A DNA stretch of 64,000 bases. It comes from Roseomonas xinghualingensis (GTDB lineage: Bacteria; Pseudomonadota; Alphaproteobacteria; Acetobacterales; Acetobacteraceae). Position 1 is the stretch's first letter. Each line of letters starts with the position of its first letter. The DNA lies in the NCBI RefSeq assembly GCF_025791835.1, contig NZ_JAOXLP010000010.1, positions 1-64,000 of the forward strand, written 5' to 3'. Position numbers and translations under genes: made by a program. Below the pieces are notes generated by a model. That model was not told the DNA's origin. It ran no database searches and saw only the letters and a program-made list of their open reading frames with translations. Shown here piece after piece: positions 7,850 to 17,912 of the stretch.

Positions 7850-8963
7850 TCCCGGATCACCGCGCCGTACAACGTCGAAAGGCGGCGCAACTCCTCAACC
7901 GGCGTGCGCTCATCCACCTTGTGCATGGTGGTGCCGACGGCGCCGAGTTCCGCCACGGGGCAGAGCCGCGTGATGAAGCGCGCATCGGATGTGCCGCCTC
8001 CCGTGTCTGGCGTGCCCTCCTCGCCTGTCACCGCCCGCACGGCGCGGCGCAGCGCATCCACGAAGGGACCGGGCTTCGTCAGGAAGGCCTCTCCGGAACA
8101 GGAGAATGTGGCCTCGTGGTGCGGCGCCTCCTCCAAAAGGATGCCGCGAATCCAGGCTTCCAGGCTCGCCGCCGTATGGGTGTCGTTGAAGCGGATGTTC
8201 AGCCGGGCGACGGCCTTGCCCGGCACGATGTTGCCGGTCGGGTTGCCGACATCCACGGTGGTGACCTGCAACGTGCTTGGCTGGAACCACTCGGTGCCCG
8301 CATCAAGCGGCTCGGCGGTCAGCCGGCATAGCACCCGGGCCAGCCGGTGGATCGGGTTATCCGCGCGATCCGGATAGGCGACATGGCCCTGGACGCCATG
8401 CACCGTGATCGTGGCGGACAGGCTGCCGCGCCGGCCGATCTTGATGGTATCGCCCAGGCGTTCCTTGCTCGTCGGCTCGCCCACCAGGCACATGTCGGGG
8501 ACGAGGTGGTTCTCTTCCATCCAGTCCAGCACGCGGGTGGTGCCATCGACGGCATCCCCCTCCTCGTCGCCGGTGATGAGGAAGGAGAGCGTGCCGCGAT
8601 CGGCGGTGCCATCGGCCACCGCATCGGTGGCGGCGGCGACGAAGGCAGCCACGCCGCCCTTCATGTCCACGGCGCCGCGGCCATAAAGCGTGCCTTCCGC
8701 CACCTCGGCGGCGAAGGGCGGGTGGGTCCAGCCCTCGCCGGGCGGAACCACATCGGTATGGCCCGCGAAGCAGAGATGCGGGCCATTGCCACCCGAGCGG
8801 CGGATGGCGAAGATATTCTCCACCTCGCCGAAGCGGAGCCGCGTGCAGGCGAAGCCCAATGGCTCCAGCGCCCGCTCCAGCACCGCGATGGCGCCCTCAT
8901 CCGCGGGCGTCACGGAGGCGCAGCGGATGAGATCCTGCGCGATGGGGAGCGGGTCGGTGGCCA

Positions 8964-8964
<1 letters not shown>
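7837..8964 (-). CDS. dapE: Succinyl-diaminopimelate desuccinylase
   Basis: A 375-residue M20-family zinc hydrolase that removes succinate from N-succinyl-LL-diaminopimelate in lysine and peptidoglycan synthesis. Motifs are FAGHTDVVPPG (first zinc histidine, about residue 67), YGRGAVDMKGG (bridging aspartate), TGDEEGDA (catalytic glutamate pair) and the terminal MHKVDERTPVEEL. Length matches the family. Its ATG overlaps the dapD TGA by one base (TGATG), so the two are coupled; succinylation upstream (DapD) and desuccinylation here are consecutive parts of one route. Confidence 0.95.
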
Positions 8965-9800
<836 letters not shown>

Positions 9801-9994
9801 GGGGGTCGTCCTGTCTCTGGGTCGGCCCCCATCGCGCGGCGGCGGCGGACTGTCAACGCATCGGGAGGCGGAGCGTGACGAGGCCTTCGGGATTCAGCGA
9901 TCCTTCACCATCGGGGTGCAGCCTGCAGCCGAACCCGCTTCCGCGCCGTCCGCCTCCGGAGGGTGCGCAGCCTGTAACCATCATGGAGGCGACG

Positions 9995-11149
9995 ATGCAT
10001 GCCACAACGGCCGCCTCACCCCGCCGCATGGACGAAGCCACGCGGGCTCAGCTGGCGGAGCGGCCCGATACGCCGCCCGAAATGCTGTTCTTCCTGGCCA
10101 ATGACACCGCCATCACCGTGCGCGCCGCCGTTGCGGCCAATGCCGCCACGCCACCACTGGCCGACAGAGTGCTGGCACGGGACACCGAGCCCGGCGTCCG
10201 GCGCATGCTGGCGCGGAAGCTGGCCTGCCTTGCCCCCTTGCTCGATCCCGGAACCAGCGACCGGCAGCGGCGGATCGCCTGGGAGACCCTTTGCCTGCTG
10301 GCCGAGGACGATGCCATTGCCGTCCGCGCCGCCGTCACCGAGCAGGTCGCCGAGCAGCCCGATATCCCGCGCCCTCTTATCCTTCGCCTGGCACAGGATG
10401 TGGCGATGGCGGTGGCCGAGCCTGTCCTGCGCGGCTCCCCCCTGCTGGAGGAGGCGGACCTTCTCTGGCTGATCGCCAACCCACCCTCGCTGGAAACGCT
10501 CGGCGCCATCGCGCGCCGCCCGAACCTACCGGAAGCCCCTTCGGACGCCATCGCGGAACGGGCAGACGGCCCTTCGGTCGCGGCCCTGCTCGCCAATGCC
10601 ACCGCTCGCATCCGGGATGCCACGCTCCTTGCCATCGCTTCCGGCTGCGGCGGCAATGCGGCCTGGCAGGCGGCCATCGTCCGCCGCCCGAAGCTGACGG
10701 AAGCGGTGCTGCAAGGCCTGGCGGGCCTGCTGGCGGAAGAGGCGCTGAATGTCCTCCTCACCCGGACCGACCTCGATACGGCGGTGCTTGCCACGCTCCA
10801 CCGCGGCAGGCCGCAGCGCCAGCCCGTGGCGGCGCAGCCCCGGGGGCTGGACGAAAAGGGCTTCATCGCCGCCACGCGGCTGGCGCAGCTGCCGGAATGC
10901 GCGCGCATCCTGGCCGCTCTCAGCGGCCTTCCGGCGGGTGTGGTCGCGCGGGCCCTGGCGCTGCGGGAGGCGCCGGTTCTGGTCGCCTTGTGCTGGAAAG
11001 CCAGGCTTTCCGGCCGGGCCGCCGCATTCGCTCAGTTGCGCCTTGCCGGCAGCCCGCCCGAGGAATTGCTTGTCCTGCCCGGCGGCATCTGGGCGATGGA
11101 GGCGGAGAAGATGCAGGCGCTGGTCGATGGCCTGCTCGTCACCGCGTGA
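9995..11149 (+). CDS. DUF2336 domain protein
   Basis: A 384-residue, almost wholly alpha-helical protein with HEAT-like repeats: the motif AERPDTPPEMLFFLANDTAI, then VRAAVAAN, recurs in weaker form along the chain (AVRAAVTEQVAEQPDIP and LGAIARRPNLPE). This pattern fits DUF2336, an alphaproteobacterial family of unknown function. I chose the ATG at 9995 because GGAGG lies 5 nt upstream. A GTG at 9875 in the same frame also has a GGAGGCGGAG site and would add 40 low-complexity residues, so the longer form is possible. No signal peptide or membrane segment is visible. It stands alone between divergent dapD and convergent argB. Confidence 0.75.
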   Translation: MHATTAASPRRMDEATRAQLAERPDTPPEMLFFLANDTAITVRAAVAANAATPPLADRVLARDTEPGVRRMLARKLACLAPLLDPGTSDRQRRIAWETLCLLAEDDAIAVRAAVTEQVAEQPDIPRPLILRLAQDVAMAVAEPVLRGSPLLEEADLLWLIANPPSLETLGAIARRPNLPEAPSDAIAERADGPSVAALLANATARIRDATLLAIASGCGGNAAWQAAIVRRPKLTEAVLQGLAGLLAEEALNVLLTRTDLDTAVLATLHRGRPQRQPVAAQPRGLDEKGFIAATRLAQLPECARILAALSGLPAGVVARALALREAPVLVALCWKARLSGRAAAFAQLRLAGSPPEELLVLPGGIWAMEAEKMQALVDGLLVTA

Positions 11150-11216
11150 GGCGTGACCACCCGGCCATGCAAGCCATCCCGGAGGCGATGCTCCAGGACG
11201 GCTCAGCCCTTGTAGT

Positions 11217-12101
11217 TCAGGGCTTGATGAGCGTGCCCGGGCCTGCCTCGGTGAAGAGTTCGGCCAGCACGGAATGCGGCACGCGGCCATCCAGGATCAC
11301 CGCACCCTGCACGCCTTTCTCGATGGCATAGATGCAGGTCTCGACCTTCGGGATCATGCCCCCCGAGATCCATCCCGCCTCGATGCCCGCGCGCACCTCG
11401 GCGACCGTCATCTCCGGGATATGGGCACCATCGGGGCCGCGCACGCCAGGCACATCCGTCAGCATCAGCAGCCGCGCGGCGCGCAGGGCGCCGGCGATGG
11501 CACCGGCCGCGGTGTCGGCATTGATGTTGTAGGTCTGGCCATCAGCGCCCACGCCGACCGGGGAGACCACGGGCACGATATCGGCGCCGATCAGCAGTTC
11601 AAGAACCTTGGTGTCCACCTTCTCGGGCTCGCCAACAAAGCCCAGGTCGATCGCGCGCTCCTCGTTGCTGTCGGGGTCACGCATCGTGCGTTCGGCCTTG
11701 CGGGCGCGGATCAGATGGCCGTCCTTGCCCGAGATGCCCACGGCGATGACGCCAGCGCGGGTGATCGCCTCAGCCACCTGCTTGTTGACGGTACCGGCGA
11801 GGACCATCTCGACAACGTCCACCATCTGGGCGTCGGTCACGCGCAGCCCGTTGATGAAGGTGGACTGCACATCCAGCCGCTTGAGCATGGCGTTGATCTG
11901 CGGCCCGCCGCCATGCACCACGACGGGGTTCACCCCCACCTGCTCCAGCAGCGCGATGTCGCGGCCGAATCGGAGGGCCGTCTCCTCCTCGCCCATGGCG
12001 TGGCCGCCATACTTCACCACGACGATCTGATCGTCATAGCGCTTCAGATAAGGCAGCGCGCCGGCGAGGATCGCCATCTGGTCATGCGCGTCTGTGGTCA
12101 T
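11217..12101 (-). CDS. argB: Acetylglutamate kinase
   Basis: A 294-residue amino-acid kinase that phosphorylates N-acetylglutamate in arginine synthesis. Family marks are the N-terminal [10 protein letters not shown] (about residues 28-37), the substrate loop [13 protein letters not shown], and the C-terminal [11 protein letters not shown] and SGGMIPKVE segments. The ATG at 12101 has GAAGAAG before it; the frame extends upstream without family similarity. It is last on the minus-strand rpmH-rnpA-yidD-yidC-engB run, separated from engB by about 100 nt that contain a GC-rich hairpin. Confidence 0.94.
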   Translation of the reverse strand: MTTDAHDQMAILAGALPYLKRYDDQIVVVKYGGHAMGEEETALRFGRDIALLEQVGVNPVVVHGGGPQINAMLKRLDVQSTFINGLRVTDAQMVDVVEMVLAGTVNKQVAEAITRAGVIAVGISGKDGHLIRARKAERTMRDPDSNEERAIDLGFVGEPEKVDTKVLELLIGADIVPVVSPVGVGADGQTYNINADTAAGAIAGALRAARLLMLTDVPGVRGPDGAHIPEMTVAEVRAGIEAGWISGGMIPKVETCIYAIEKGVQGAVILDGRVPHSVLAELFTEAGPGTLIKP

Positions 12102-12172
12102 GGCTTCTTCCCAAGGGGGGCGTGATCCGTGGGGATCGGCGGCGGTGGCAGGGGCCGCCACATGCGCGTTCA

Positions 12173-12196
12173 GGCCGGCCCGGGTCAAGGCCGGCC
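12173..12196. repeat. GC-rich hairpin between engB and argB
   Basis: Two copies of GGCCGGCC, at 12173-12180 and 12189-12196, can pair across an 8-nt loop, because the octamer is its own complement. They lie inside a longer 16-nt-spaced direct repeat (CCCGGGCCGGCCT on the minus strand). There is no T-run, so this may be an mRNA-processing or partial-stop structure rather than an intrinsic terminator. Confidence 0.4.
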
Positions 12197-12201
12197 CGGG
12201 C

Positions 12202-12888
12202 TCAACCCGCCGCAGCGATCTCCGCCAGCGTGGCGCGAAGCTCCGGAATGCCGGTGCCCTTGGCCGATGAGGTGGTGATGACCACCGGATGGGCCGCCAC
12301 GCGCTTGCGCACGATCTCGGCCATCTCCTCCTGGCGCTTCAGCAGGCGCGAAGCGGGCTTGGTGTCATCGGCCTTCGTGAGCACAATCTGGAAGGGCACC
12401 GCGGCCTCGCCCAGCAGATCCATGGCGGCACGGTCGCCATCCTTGGTCTCGATCCGGGCATCCATCAGCAGGATCACGCGCCGCAGGGTCGGGCGGCCGC
12501 GCAGATAGTCAAACATCAGCCCCTGCCAGTCGGCCTTCACCGCCTTGCTGGCGGCGGCGAAGCCATAGCCGGGCATGTCCACCAGCGTCAGCCGCGGCCC
12601 GCTCTCCTCGCCAGCGGCAAAGAAGTTCAGCTGCCGCGTGCGCCCCGGCGTGTGGGAGACGCGGGCAAGGCCGTGATGCCCCGCCAGCGCGTTGATGAGA
12701 GAGGACTTCCCCACATTGGAACGGCCACAGAAGGCCACTTCCGGCGCATCGGCTGGAGGCAGGCCCTCCAGCTTCTGCGCCGCGAAGAAGAACTGCACCG
12801 GCCGCGCGAAGAGAAGGCGCCCGGCCTCAATCCGGGCTGCCTCCTCGGGCGTCATCTCGCCCGGTGCCGGGGTCTGAGAAGCGCTCAC
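12202..12888 (-). CDS. engB: Ribosome biogenesis GTP-binding protein YihA/YsxC/EngB
   Basis: A 228-residue GTPase required for large-subunit assembly. G1 is [11 protein letters not shown] at about residues 49-59, G3 is [11 protein letters not shown]4 is LTKAD near 168, and the G5-like [10 protein letters not shown] is close to the C terminus. The start codon is GTG at 12888; its GTGA overlaps the yidC stop by 4 nt, so translation is coupled to yidC. The first 25 residues are a variable tail. The yidC-engB order is widespread in Alphaproteobacteria. Confidence 0.94.
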   Translation of the reverse strand: MSASQTPAPGEMTPEEAARIEAGRLLFARPVQFFFAAQKLEGLPPADAPEVAFCGRSNVGKSSLINALAGHHGLARVSHTPGRTRQLNFFAAGEESGPRLTLVDMPGYGFAAASKAVKADWQGLMFDYLRGRPTLRRVILLMDARIETKDGDRAAMDLLGEAAVPFQIVLTKADDTKPASRLLKRQEEMAEIVRKRVAAHPVVITTSSAKGTGIPELRATLAEIAAAG

Positions 12889-14645
12889 GTCCGCGCCGCT
12901 GCCTTCTCGGCCCGCTGCTCCGCCCGGTCATGCCGCATGATGTAATACTGCTGCGCGACCGAAAGCAGGTTGTTCCAGGACCAGTAGATCACCAGGCCGG
13001 CGGGGAAGCTGGCCAGCATGAAGGTGAAGATGATCGGCATGAAGCCGAACAGCTTCGCCTGGATCGGGTCCGGCGGCGTCGGGTTCAGCTTGAACTGAAC
13101 CCACATGGTGATGCCCATGATGATCGCCCAGGCCGGCATGTGCAGGAAGGACGGCGCATCCCAGGGGATCAGCCCGAACAGGGTGAACAGGTTCGTCGGG
13201 TCGGGTGCCGAGAGGTCGTGGATCCAGCCGAAGAACGGCGCGTGCCGCATCTCGATGGTGACGAACAGCACCTTGTAGAGCGCGAAGAACACCGGGATCT
13301 GCAGCAGGATCGGAAGGCAACCCGCGGCCGGATTGATCTTCTCGGCCTTGTAGAGCGCCATCATCTCCTGCTGGAGCTTCGCCGGATCGTCCTTATGGCG
13401 CTCCTTCAGCTCCTGCATCTTCGGCCCCAGCACCTTCATGCGGGACATCGACTTGTAGGACTTGTTCGCTAGCGGAAAGAACAGGATCTTCAGGAACACC
13501 GTGAAGACCAGGATGGCCACGCCGAAGTTGCCGAACAGCTTGTACAGCCAGTCCAGCGCATAGAAGAACGGCTTGGTGATGTAATAGAACCAGCCGAAGT
13601 CGATCGCCTTGTCGAAGCCGGTGATGCCCAGGCGCGACTCATAGTCGTCGAGCAGGTTCACTTCCTTCGCGCCAGCGAAAAGGCGGGTGGCGAAGCCCGC
13701 AGTGGCGCCGGGCGCGGCCGAGACCGGCGCGGGCGGCGCGAAATCCACCTGCCAGCGGTCCTGCCCACCTTCCTGCGTCGCGCGGAAGGCGGCGCGGTCG
13801 CGTGCGGACTGATCCACGGGCGCGAGGGCCGCCAGCCAGTACTTATCGGTAAAGCCGGCCCAGCCGCCGGTGCTCTCCATCTCGAAGGCCGTGCCGCTGT
13901 TGCGGCGCTGGGCCTCGGTCTTGGCGTCGGAATACTTCTCCTCGCGCAGGGTGCCGTCGAGCACGCCGACGAAGCCCTCATGGAGGATGTAGAAGTTTTC
14001 CGTCTTCGGCGTGTACTCGCGGCGCACGCGGGCCCAGGGCAGCACCTGCACCGCCTCACTGCCCGTGTTCACCACCCGCTGCTCGGCGGTCACCATGTAG
14101 TTCTCATCGAGCGACAGCGCGATCTCGAAGCGCTGGCCAGCGCCGTTGTCCCAGCGGAGCGTCACCGGGGTGGTCGGCGTCAGGGCGCCGCCCTCGGCGG
14201 TCCACTCGGTGTTCGGCCCCGGCACGACGGTGCGGCCGTCGGCGGCTGTCCAGCCCCACTGAGCGAAGTAGCCGGCGTTGTCCTCGCGTGGAACGAGGAT
14301 GCGGACGTGCGGGCTGTTGTGCTGAACCGTCTCGCGATAGTCGCGCAGGATCAGGTCGTCGAGGAGGGCGCCGCGCAGGTTCACGCTGCCCTGCACGCGC
14401 GGGCTCTCGATCCGCAGGCGCGGTGCCGGGGTGGTCGGCGCGCGGTCACCCTGGCTGGTGCTGGCGACGCCTGCCGGGTTCATCGCGGTATTGCCCTGGG
14501 GCAGCGGCACCCCGCTGCCCTGAATCTGCTCCGTCTGCTGCACGGACTGGCGCACGGCCTCCCGCGCCGGGCGGTTCCACACATCGAAGATCAGCAGGAT
14601 GCCGATCGAGATCGCGATCGCGGCAAGGAGTCGCTTGTTGTCCAT
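12885..14645 (-). CDS. yidC: Membrane protein insertase YidC
   Basis: A 586-residue Oxa1/Alb3/YidC insertase of the Gram-negative form. An N-terminal membrane anchor (RLLAAIAISIGILLIFDVW, residues 5-23) leads into a large periplasmic beta-sandwich (about 60-340). Then come the conserved membrane helices with the hydrophilic groove (YYITKPFFYALDWLYKLFG, then CLPILLQIPVFFALYKVLFV), ending VIYWSWNNLLSVAQQYYIM. The coiled cytoplasmic loop MKVLGPKMQELKERHKDD is intact. It inserts inner-membrane proteins with or without SecYEG. Start ATG is 12 nt after yidD. Confidence 0.96.
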   Translation of the reverse strand: MDNKRLLAAIAISIGILLIFDVWNRPAREAVRQSVQQTEQIQGSGVPLPQGNTAMNPAGVASTSQGDRAPTTPAPRLRIESPRVQGSVNLRGALLDDLILRDYRETVQHNSPHVRILVPREDNAGYFAQWGWTAADGRTVVPGPNTEWTAEGGALTPTTPVTLRWDNGAGQRFEIALSLDENYMVTAEQRVVNTGSEAVQVLPWARVRREYTPKTENFYILHEGFVGVLDGTLREEKYSDAKTEAQRRNSGTAFEMESTGGWAGFTDKYWLAALAPVDQSARDRAAFRATQEGGQDRWQVDFAPPAPVSAAPGATAGFATRLFAGAKEVNLLDDYESRLGITGFDKAIDFGWFYYITKPFFYALDWLYKLFGNFGVAILVFTVFLKILFFPLANKSYKSMSRMKVLGPKMQELKERHKDDPAKLQQEMMALYKAEKINPAAGCLPILLQIPVFFALYKVLFVTIEMRHAPFFGWIHDLSAPDPTNLFTLFGLIPWDAPSFLHMPAWAIIMGITMWVQFKLNPTPPDPIQAKLFGFMPIIFTFMLASFPAGLVIYWSWNNLLSVAQQYYIMRHDRAEQRAEKAAART

Positions 14646-14657
14646 CAGTTCCGGCGT

Positions 14658-14891
14658 TCAGGTGTTCTTGGCAGCGGGCACGGGGTCGTATCCGCCGGGG
14701 TTCCAGGGATTGCAGCGCAGGATGCGGCGGGCGGTCAGCGCGCTGCCCCGCAGCGCCCCATGCTCGCTCAGCGCCTCGATCGCATAGGCGCTGCAATGGG
14801 GATGGAATCGGCAATGCGCCCCGATGAAGGGACGCAGCGTGTACTGGTAGGTTCGCACCCCGAGCTTCAGGGCATGGGCGGCCGGACTCAT
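14658..14891 (-). CDS. yidD: Membrane protein insertion efficiency factor YidD
   Basis: A 77-residue protein with the YidD signature: YQYTLRPFIGAHCRFHPHCS (about residues 15-34), YAIEALSEHG and the closing RILRCNPWNPGGYDPVP. Three conserved cysteines and the CNPW motif are present. It is thought to help YidC-dependent insertion at the inner membrane. Its ATG overlaps the rnpA TGA by 4 nt and yidC follows 12 nt later, the standard rpmH-rnpA-yidD-yidC order. Confidence 0.94.
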   Translation of the reverse strand: MSPAAHALKLGVRTYQYTLRPFIGAHCRFHPHCSAYAIEALSEHGALRGSALTARRILRCNPWNPGGYDPVPAAKNT

Positions 14892-15247
14892 GACGACCCG
14901 CCTGAACCGCCGGGGGTGGTGACGCCCGTCTGTTTCAGCGCCCCGCGAAGGTCGCCCTGCAACTGGGTAAAGGGGCGGCTGCGCGTATCGTCGCGACCGA
15001 TCAGCACGATGTCCCAGCCAGCGGGCGGCGAATCGCCCAGGACCAGGCGCGCAGCCTCGCGCAGGCGCCGCTTGGTGCGGTTGCGCACCACGGCATTGCC
15101 CACCTTCTTCGTAACGGTGAAGCCCAGGCGCATGGGGCCATCCGTCCCCGGCAGGGCCTGGATCACCAGCCCCGGCCGGGCGGCCCGTTTGCCGCGCTGT
15201 GCGGCGCGCAGGAAATCGCGCCGCTTCTTCATCCGGGGCAGCTTCAT
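14888..15247 (-). CDS. rnpA: Ribonuclease P protein component
   Basis: A 119-residue basic protein that assists the RNase P RNA in trimming tRNA 5' leaders. The family core includes RMKKRRDFLRAAQRGKRAAR near the start, LGFTVTKKVGNAVVRNRTKR at about 41-60 with the RNR motif, and WDIVLIGRDDTRSRPF. The start is the ATG at 15247; an internal ATG five codons later is an alternative. It follows rpmH by 49 nt, with a 7-bp hairpin in between, and overlaps yidD by 4 nt. The C-terminal tail is glycine- and serine-rich. Confidence 0.94.
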   Translation of the reverse strand: MKLPRMKKRRDFLRAAQRGKRAARPGLVIQALPGTDGPMRLGFTVTKKVGNAVVRNRTKRRLREAARLVLGDSPPAGWDIVLIGRDDTRSRPFTQLQGDLRGALKQTGVTTPGGSGGSS

Positions 15248-15263
15248 GGCGTGGATCGCCGGC

Positions 15264-15284
15264 GGGGCACCAAAGCCGTGCCCC
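15264..15284 (-). repeat. RNA hairpin between rpmH and rnpA
   Basis: GGGGCAC at 15264-15270 and GTGCCCC at 15278-15284 are perfect complements with a 7-nt loop. In the minus-strand transcript this hairpin falls just after the rpmH stop and 16 nt before the rnpA start. It has no T-run. A stable 3' hairpin here could favour the abundant rpmH message over rnpA. Confidence 0.5.
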
Positions 15285-15296
15285 GTATAGCGTGCC

Positions 15297-15431
15297 TCAG
15301 GCCGAGAGCTTCTTACGGCCCTTGGAGCGACGGTTGGCGAGGACCTTGCGGCCGCCCACCGTCTCCATGCGGGTGCGGAACCCGTGCCGGCGCTTCCGGA
15401 CGAGCTTGGAGGGCTGGTAGGTACGCTTCAC
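15297..15431 (-). CDS. rpmH: 50S ribosomal protein L34
   Basis: A 44-residue, highly basic protein reading [20 protein letters not shown], then [20 protein letters not shown], then LSA: a complete L34. The start codon is GTG at 15431-15429. It is the first gene of the rpmH-rnpA-yidD-yidC-engB run, behind a sigma-70-like promoter at 15612-15641, leaving a leader of about 170 nt. Confidence 0.96.
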   Translation of the reverse strand: MKRTYQPSKLVRKRRHGFRTRMETVGGRKVLANRRSKGRKKLSA

Positions 15432-15611
15432 GGCAAGGCGCTCCGTAACGATGCAAGCCGGCCCGGACCGAAATGGGGCGGCAAGGTTGGGTGATCCGTC
15501 CCAGGCGGCGACGCAGCCTGGTCTTGCCTGGCATCCCGGTCACTCGCTCCTCGCCAAAAGCAGGCAGGCAGACGCGAGCGACCGCGGCGGGATGCCCGGC
15601 GCGGGTAGCGC

Positions 15612-15641
15612 TGTATAGAAAGGCGGTCCCATCCGCGTCAA
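15612..15641 (-). promoter_or_regulatory. Sigma-70-type promoter for rpmH operon
   Basis: On the minus strand, TTGACG (15641-15636) and TATACA (15617-15612) are separated by 18 nt, close to the consensus. It points at rpmH and would start transcription near 15605. It lies in the 280-nt space between rpmH and the divergent flavoprotein gene. Confidence 0.6.
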
Positions 15642-15711
15642 CCGAAGCATGTCCCCCTACCCTTCCTGGCAGGCGGCGTTATCCAGAGCGCGCATCAGCC
15701 GGAGGGGAAGC

Positions 15712-17082
15712 ATGCCTGAGACCGACATCGCCGTGATCGGCGCCGGCGAAGCGGGCCGGGGCCTCGCCGCGCTTGCCACCGCGCTGGGCCTGCGCGTTAC
15801 CCTGTTCGAGCGTGGCCCCATGGGCGGGGAGGCGCCGGATCCGGAAATTGCCCAGGCCGCGCTGCGTGCCTGCGCCGCGCGCGCGGCCGCGATGCGCGAC
15901 GGGGGGCGGTTGGGGATCGGCCATGGGGAAGCGCCAGTGGACTGGCTGGCGCTGCGCACCCATCTGGCCGCCGCCGATGCCGAGGCTGCGCCCGAATCCA
16001 CCCAGGCGCGTTTCGAGGCGATGGGGGTGGAGGTGGTCCGCGCCGCAGCCCGCTTCTCCGCGCCCGATGCCATCGGCGCCGCCGGCCGCGAATGGCGCTT
16101 CCGCCGCGCTGTAATCGCCACCGGCGCCGCGCCGCTGGTGCCTTCGCTGGAGGGGCTGGAGAGCATCCCCTATTTCACCTCAGAGACCATCCATGAGCTG
16201 GAATCCAGCCCGGAGCATCTCGTCGTCCTGGGCGGCGGCGGATTCGGGCTGGAGATGGCGCAGGCCCATGCCCGGCTGGGCGCCCGCGTCACCGTCATCG
16301 CGGCGAGCCGGATCGCGGAAGGCGCCGATCCCGAGCTGGTCGAAGGCCTTGCCCACAGCCTTCGCCGCGACGGGGTGGCACTGATGGAGGGCCATGGCGT
16401 CTCGCGCGTGGAGCGCCGGGCGGAGGGCTTCTCCCTGTTGCTGGAAGACGGCAGCCGCGTGGAGGGTTCGCATCTTCTGCTCGCCCTGGGCCGCGTGCCG
16501 CGGCTGACGGGGCTGGATCTGCCGGCCGCCGGCCTGCCGTCCCCGGATGGCTCCCTTGCGGTGGACGGCAAGTTGCGGCTGGAGGGCAGCCGCCGGATCT
16601 GGGCGGCCGGCGGCGTGATCGGCCGGCCCGGTGCCGGGGATGTGGCGGTGCTGACCCGCAGCATGCTCTTCCGCGCGCCCGGCACACCCGACGCACCGCC
16701 CCCCATGCTGACGATCCGGACCGAGCCGGCCCTGGTGCAGATCGGCGCCACGGACCGGACCGAGGGTGCCGAAACCCTGCGCTGGCCCCTGGCGGACACG
16801 GCCCGCGCTGCGGCGGAAGGCATTCTGGAAGGGTTGGTGAAGCTCTCCGTGGACCGCCGCGGCCGCCTGGCGGGCGCGGGGCTGCTCGCACCAGGCGGGT
16901 TGGAGATGGCGGGCATGATCACCCTCGCCCTGGGCCGCCCCGTCACGGAACTGGCCGCAGCCCCCCTGCCCCACCCCACGCTGTCCGCCGCCATCGCCCG
17001 CGCGGCGTTGGACTATCGTGCGCCGATGGTAACCAATCCCTCGATCCGTTGGCTGGCAGGGATTGCGAAGCGCCTCCCCTAG
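15712..17082 (+). CDS. FAD/NAD(P)-dependent pyridine nucleotide oxidoreductase without the redox cysteine pair
   Basis: A 456-residue protein with the architecture of dihydrolipoamide or mercuric reductases: FAD loop IAVIGAGEAGRGLAAL at about 6-21, VIATGAAPLVP, NAD loop VVLGGGGFGLEMAQAHARLG, second FAD motif RIWAAGGVIG, and a C-terminal dimer domain ending LPHPTLSAAIARA. Where the family carries GGTCLNxGCIPSK, it reads GGEAPDPEIAQAALRACAA, with a single cysteine. The thiol-disulfide chemistry of the family is therefore unlikely. It may reduce quinones, oxygen or another acceptor. A strong GGAGGGGAAG ribosome site fixes the ATG at 15712. bdhA follows 38 nt later. Confidence 0.82.
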   Translation: MPETDIAVIGAGEAGRGLAALATALGLRVTLFERGPMGGEAPDPEIAQAALRACAARAAAMRDGGRLGIGHGEAPVDWLALRTHLAAADAEAAPESTQARFEAMGVEVVRAAARFSAPDAIGAAGREWRFRRAVIATGAAPLVPSLEGLESIPYFTSETIHELESSPEHLVVLGGGGFGLEMAQAHARLGARVTVIAASRIAEGADPELVEGLAHSLRRDGVALMEGHGVSRVERRAEGFSLLLEDGSRVEGSHLLLALGRVPRLTGLDLPAAGLPSPDGSLAVDGKLRLEGSRRIWAAGGVIGRPGAGDVAVLTRSMLFRAPGTPDAPPPMLTIRTEPALVQIGATDRTEGAETLRWPLADTARAAAEGILEGLVKLSVDRRGRLAGAGLLAPGGLEMAGMITLALGRPVTELAAAPLPHPTLSAAIARAALDYRAPMVTNPSIRWLAGIAKRLP

Positions 17083-17120
17083 GTTTCTCCTGTGGGAAAG
17101 CACACCAGAAAGATCGAGGA

Positions 17121-17912
17121 ATGAACCATTCCCTGCAGGGCCGCACGGCCCTTGTCACCGGCTCCACCAGTGGCATCGGCCATGCCATCGCCCTCGCCTT
17201 CGCACGGGAGGGCGCGCGGGTGATGCTGAACGGCTTCGGCCCGCCCGGGCAGATCGCCGCCGCCCGGGCCGAGATCGCGGCCATCCAGGGTGGGGAGACG
17301 CCCTATTCGGATGCCGACCTGTCGAAGCCCGAGGCGGTGCGGAAGATGTGCGCCGATGCCACCGCCGCCCTGGGCCAGGTAGACATCCTGGTGAACAATG
17401 CCGGCATCCAGTTCACCAGCCCGGTGGAGGAATTCCCCGAGGAGAAGTGGGACGCCATCCTGGCGATCAACCTCTCCTCCAACTTCCACGCCATCAAGGC
17501 GCTGCTGCCGGGGATGAAGGCGCGGAACTGGGGGCGGATCGTTAACATCGCCTCGGCCCATGGCCTCGTCGCCTCGCCCTTCAAGGCGGCCTATGTCACC
17601 GCCAAGCACGGGGTGGTGGGGCTGACCAAAACCGTAGCCATCGAGGTTGCCCGCACCGGCATCACCTGCAACGCCATCTGTCCCGGCTTCGTCCGCACCC
17701 CGCTCGCCGAGGCGCAGGTGCCGCCGCTCGCCAGGACGCATGGCGTCTCCGAGGAGGTGGCGCTGACCGACTACCTGCTGGCGAAGCAGCCCAGCAAGCG
17801 CTGGGTGGAGGTGGAGGAGGTCGCCGGAATGGCAGTCTATCTCTGCGGTCCGAACAGCGGGGCCGTGAATGGCTCCGCCCTGTCCATCGACGGTGGCTGG
17901 ACGGCAGCTTGA
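17121..17912 (+). CDS. bdhA: 3-hydroxybutyrate dehydrogenase (SDR family)
   Basis: A 263-residue classical short-chain dehydrogenase. The nucleotide loop TGSTSGIGHA is at residues 13-22, NNAG near 92, catalytic S145, and Y158/K162 in YVTAK. The segments GIQFTSPVEEFPEEKWD and LAKQPSKRWVEVEEVAG match bacterial D-3-hydroxybutyrate dehydrogenases, which oxidise the monomer released from polyhydroxybutyrate to acetoacetate. The start ATG at 17121 follows GAGGA. Its TGA overlaps the TTG start of the patatin gene by 4 nt, suggesting a coupled polyhydroxybutyrate-use pair. Confidence 0.88.
   Translation: MNHSLQGRTALVTGSTSGIGHAIALAFAREGARVMLNGFGPPGQIAAARAEIAAIQGGETPYSDADLSKPEAVRKMCADATAALGQVDILVNNAGIQFTSPVEEFPEEKWDAILAINLSSNFHAIKALLPGMKARNWGRIVNIASAHGLVASPFKAAYVTAKHGVVGLTKTVAIEVARTGITCNAICPGFVRTPLAEAQVPPLARTHGVSEEVALTDYLLAKQPSKRWVEVEEVAGMAVYLCGPNSGAVNGSALSIDGGWTAA

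Noticed and set aside
9875..9994. N-terminal extension of the DUF2336 gene
   Set aside because: A GTG with a fair ribosome site exists, but the 40 residues are low-complexity and unlike the family. The ATG at 9995 is preferred; I keep the alternative open.
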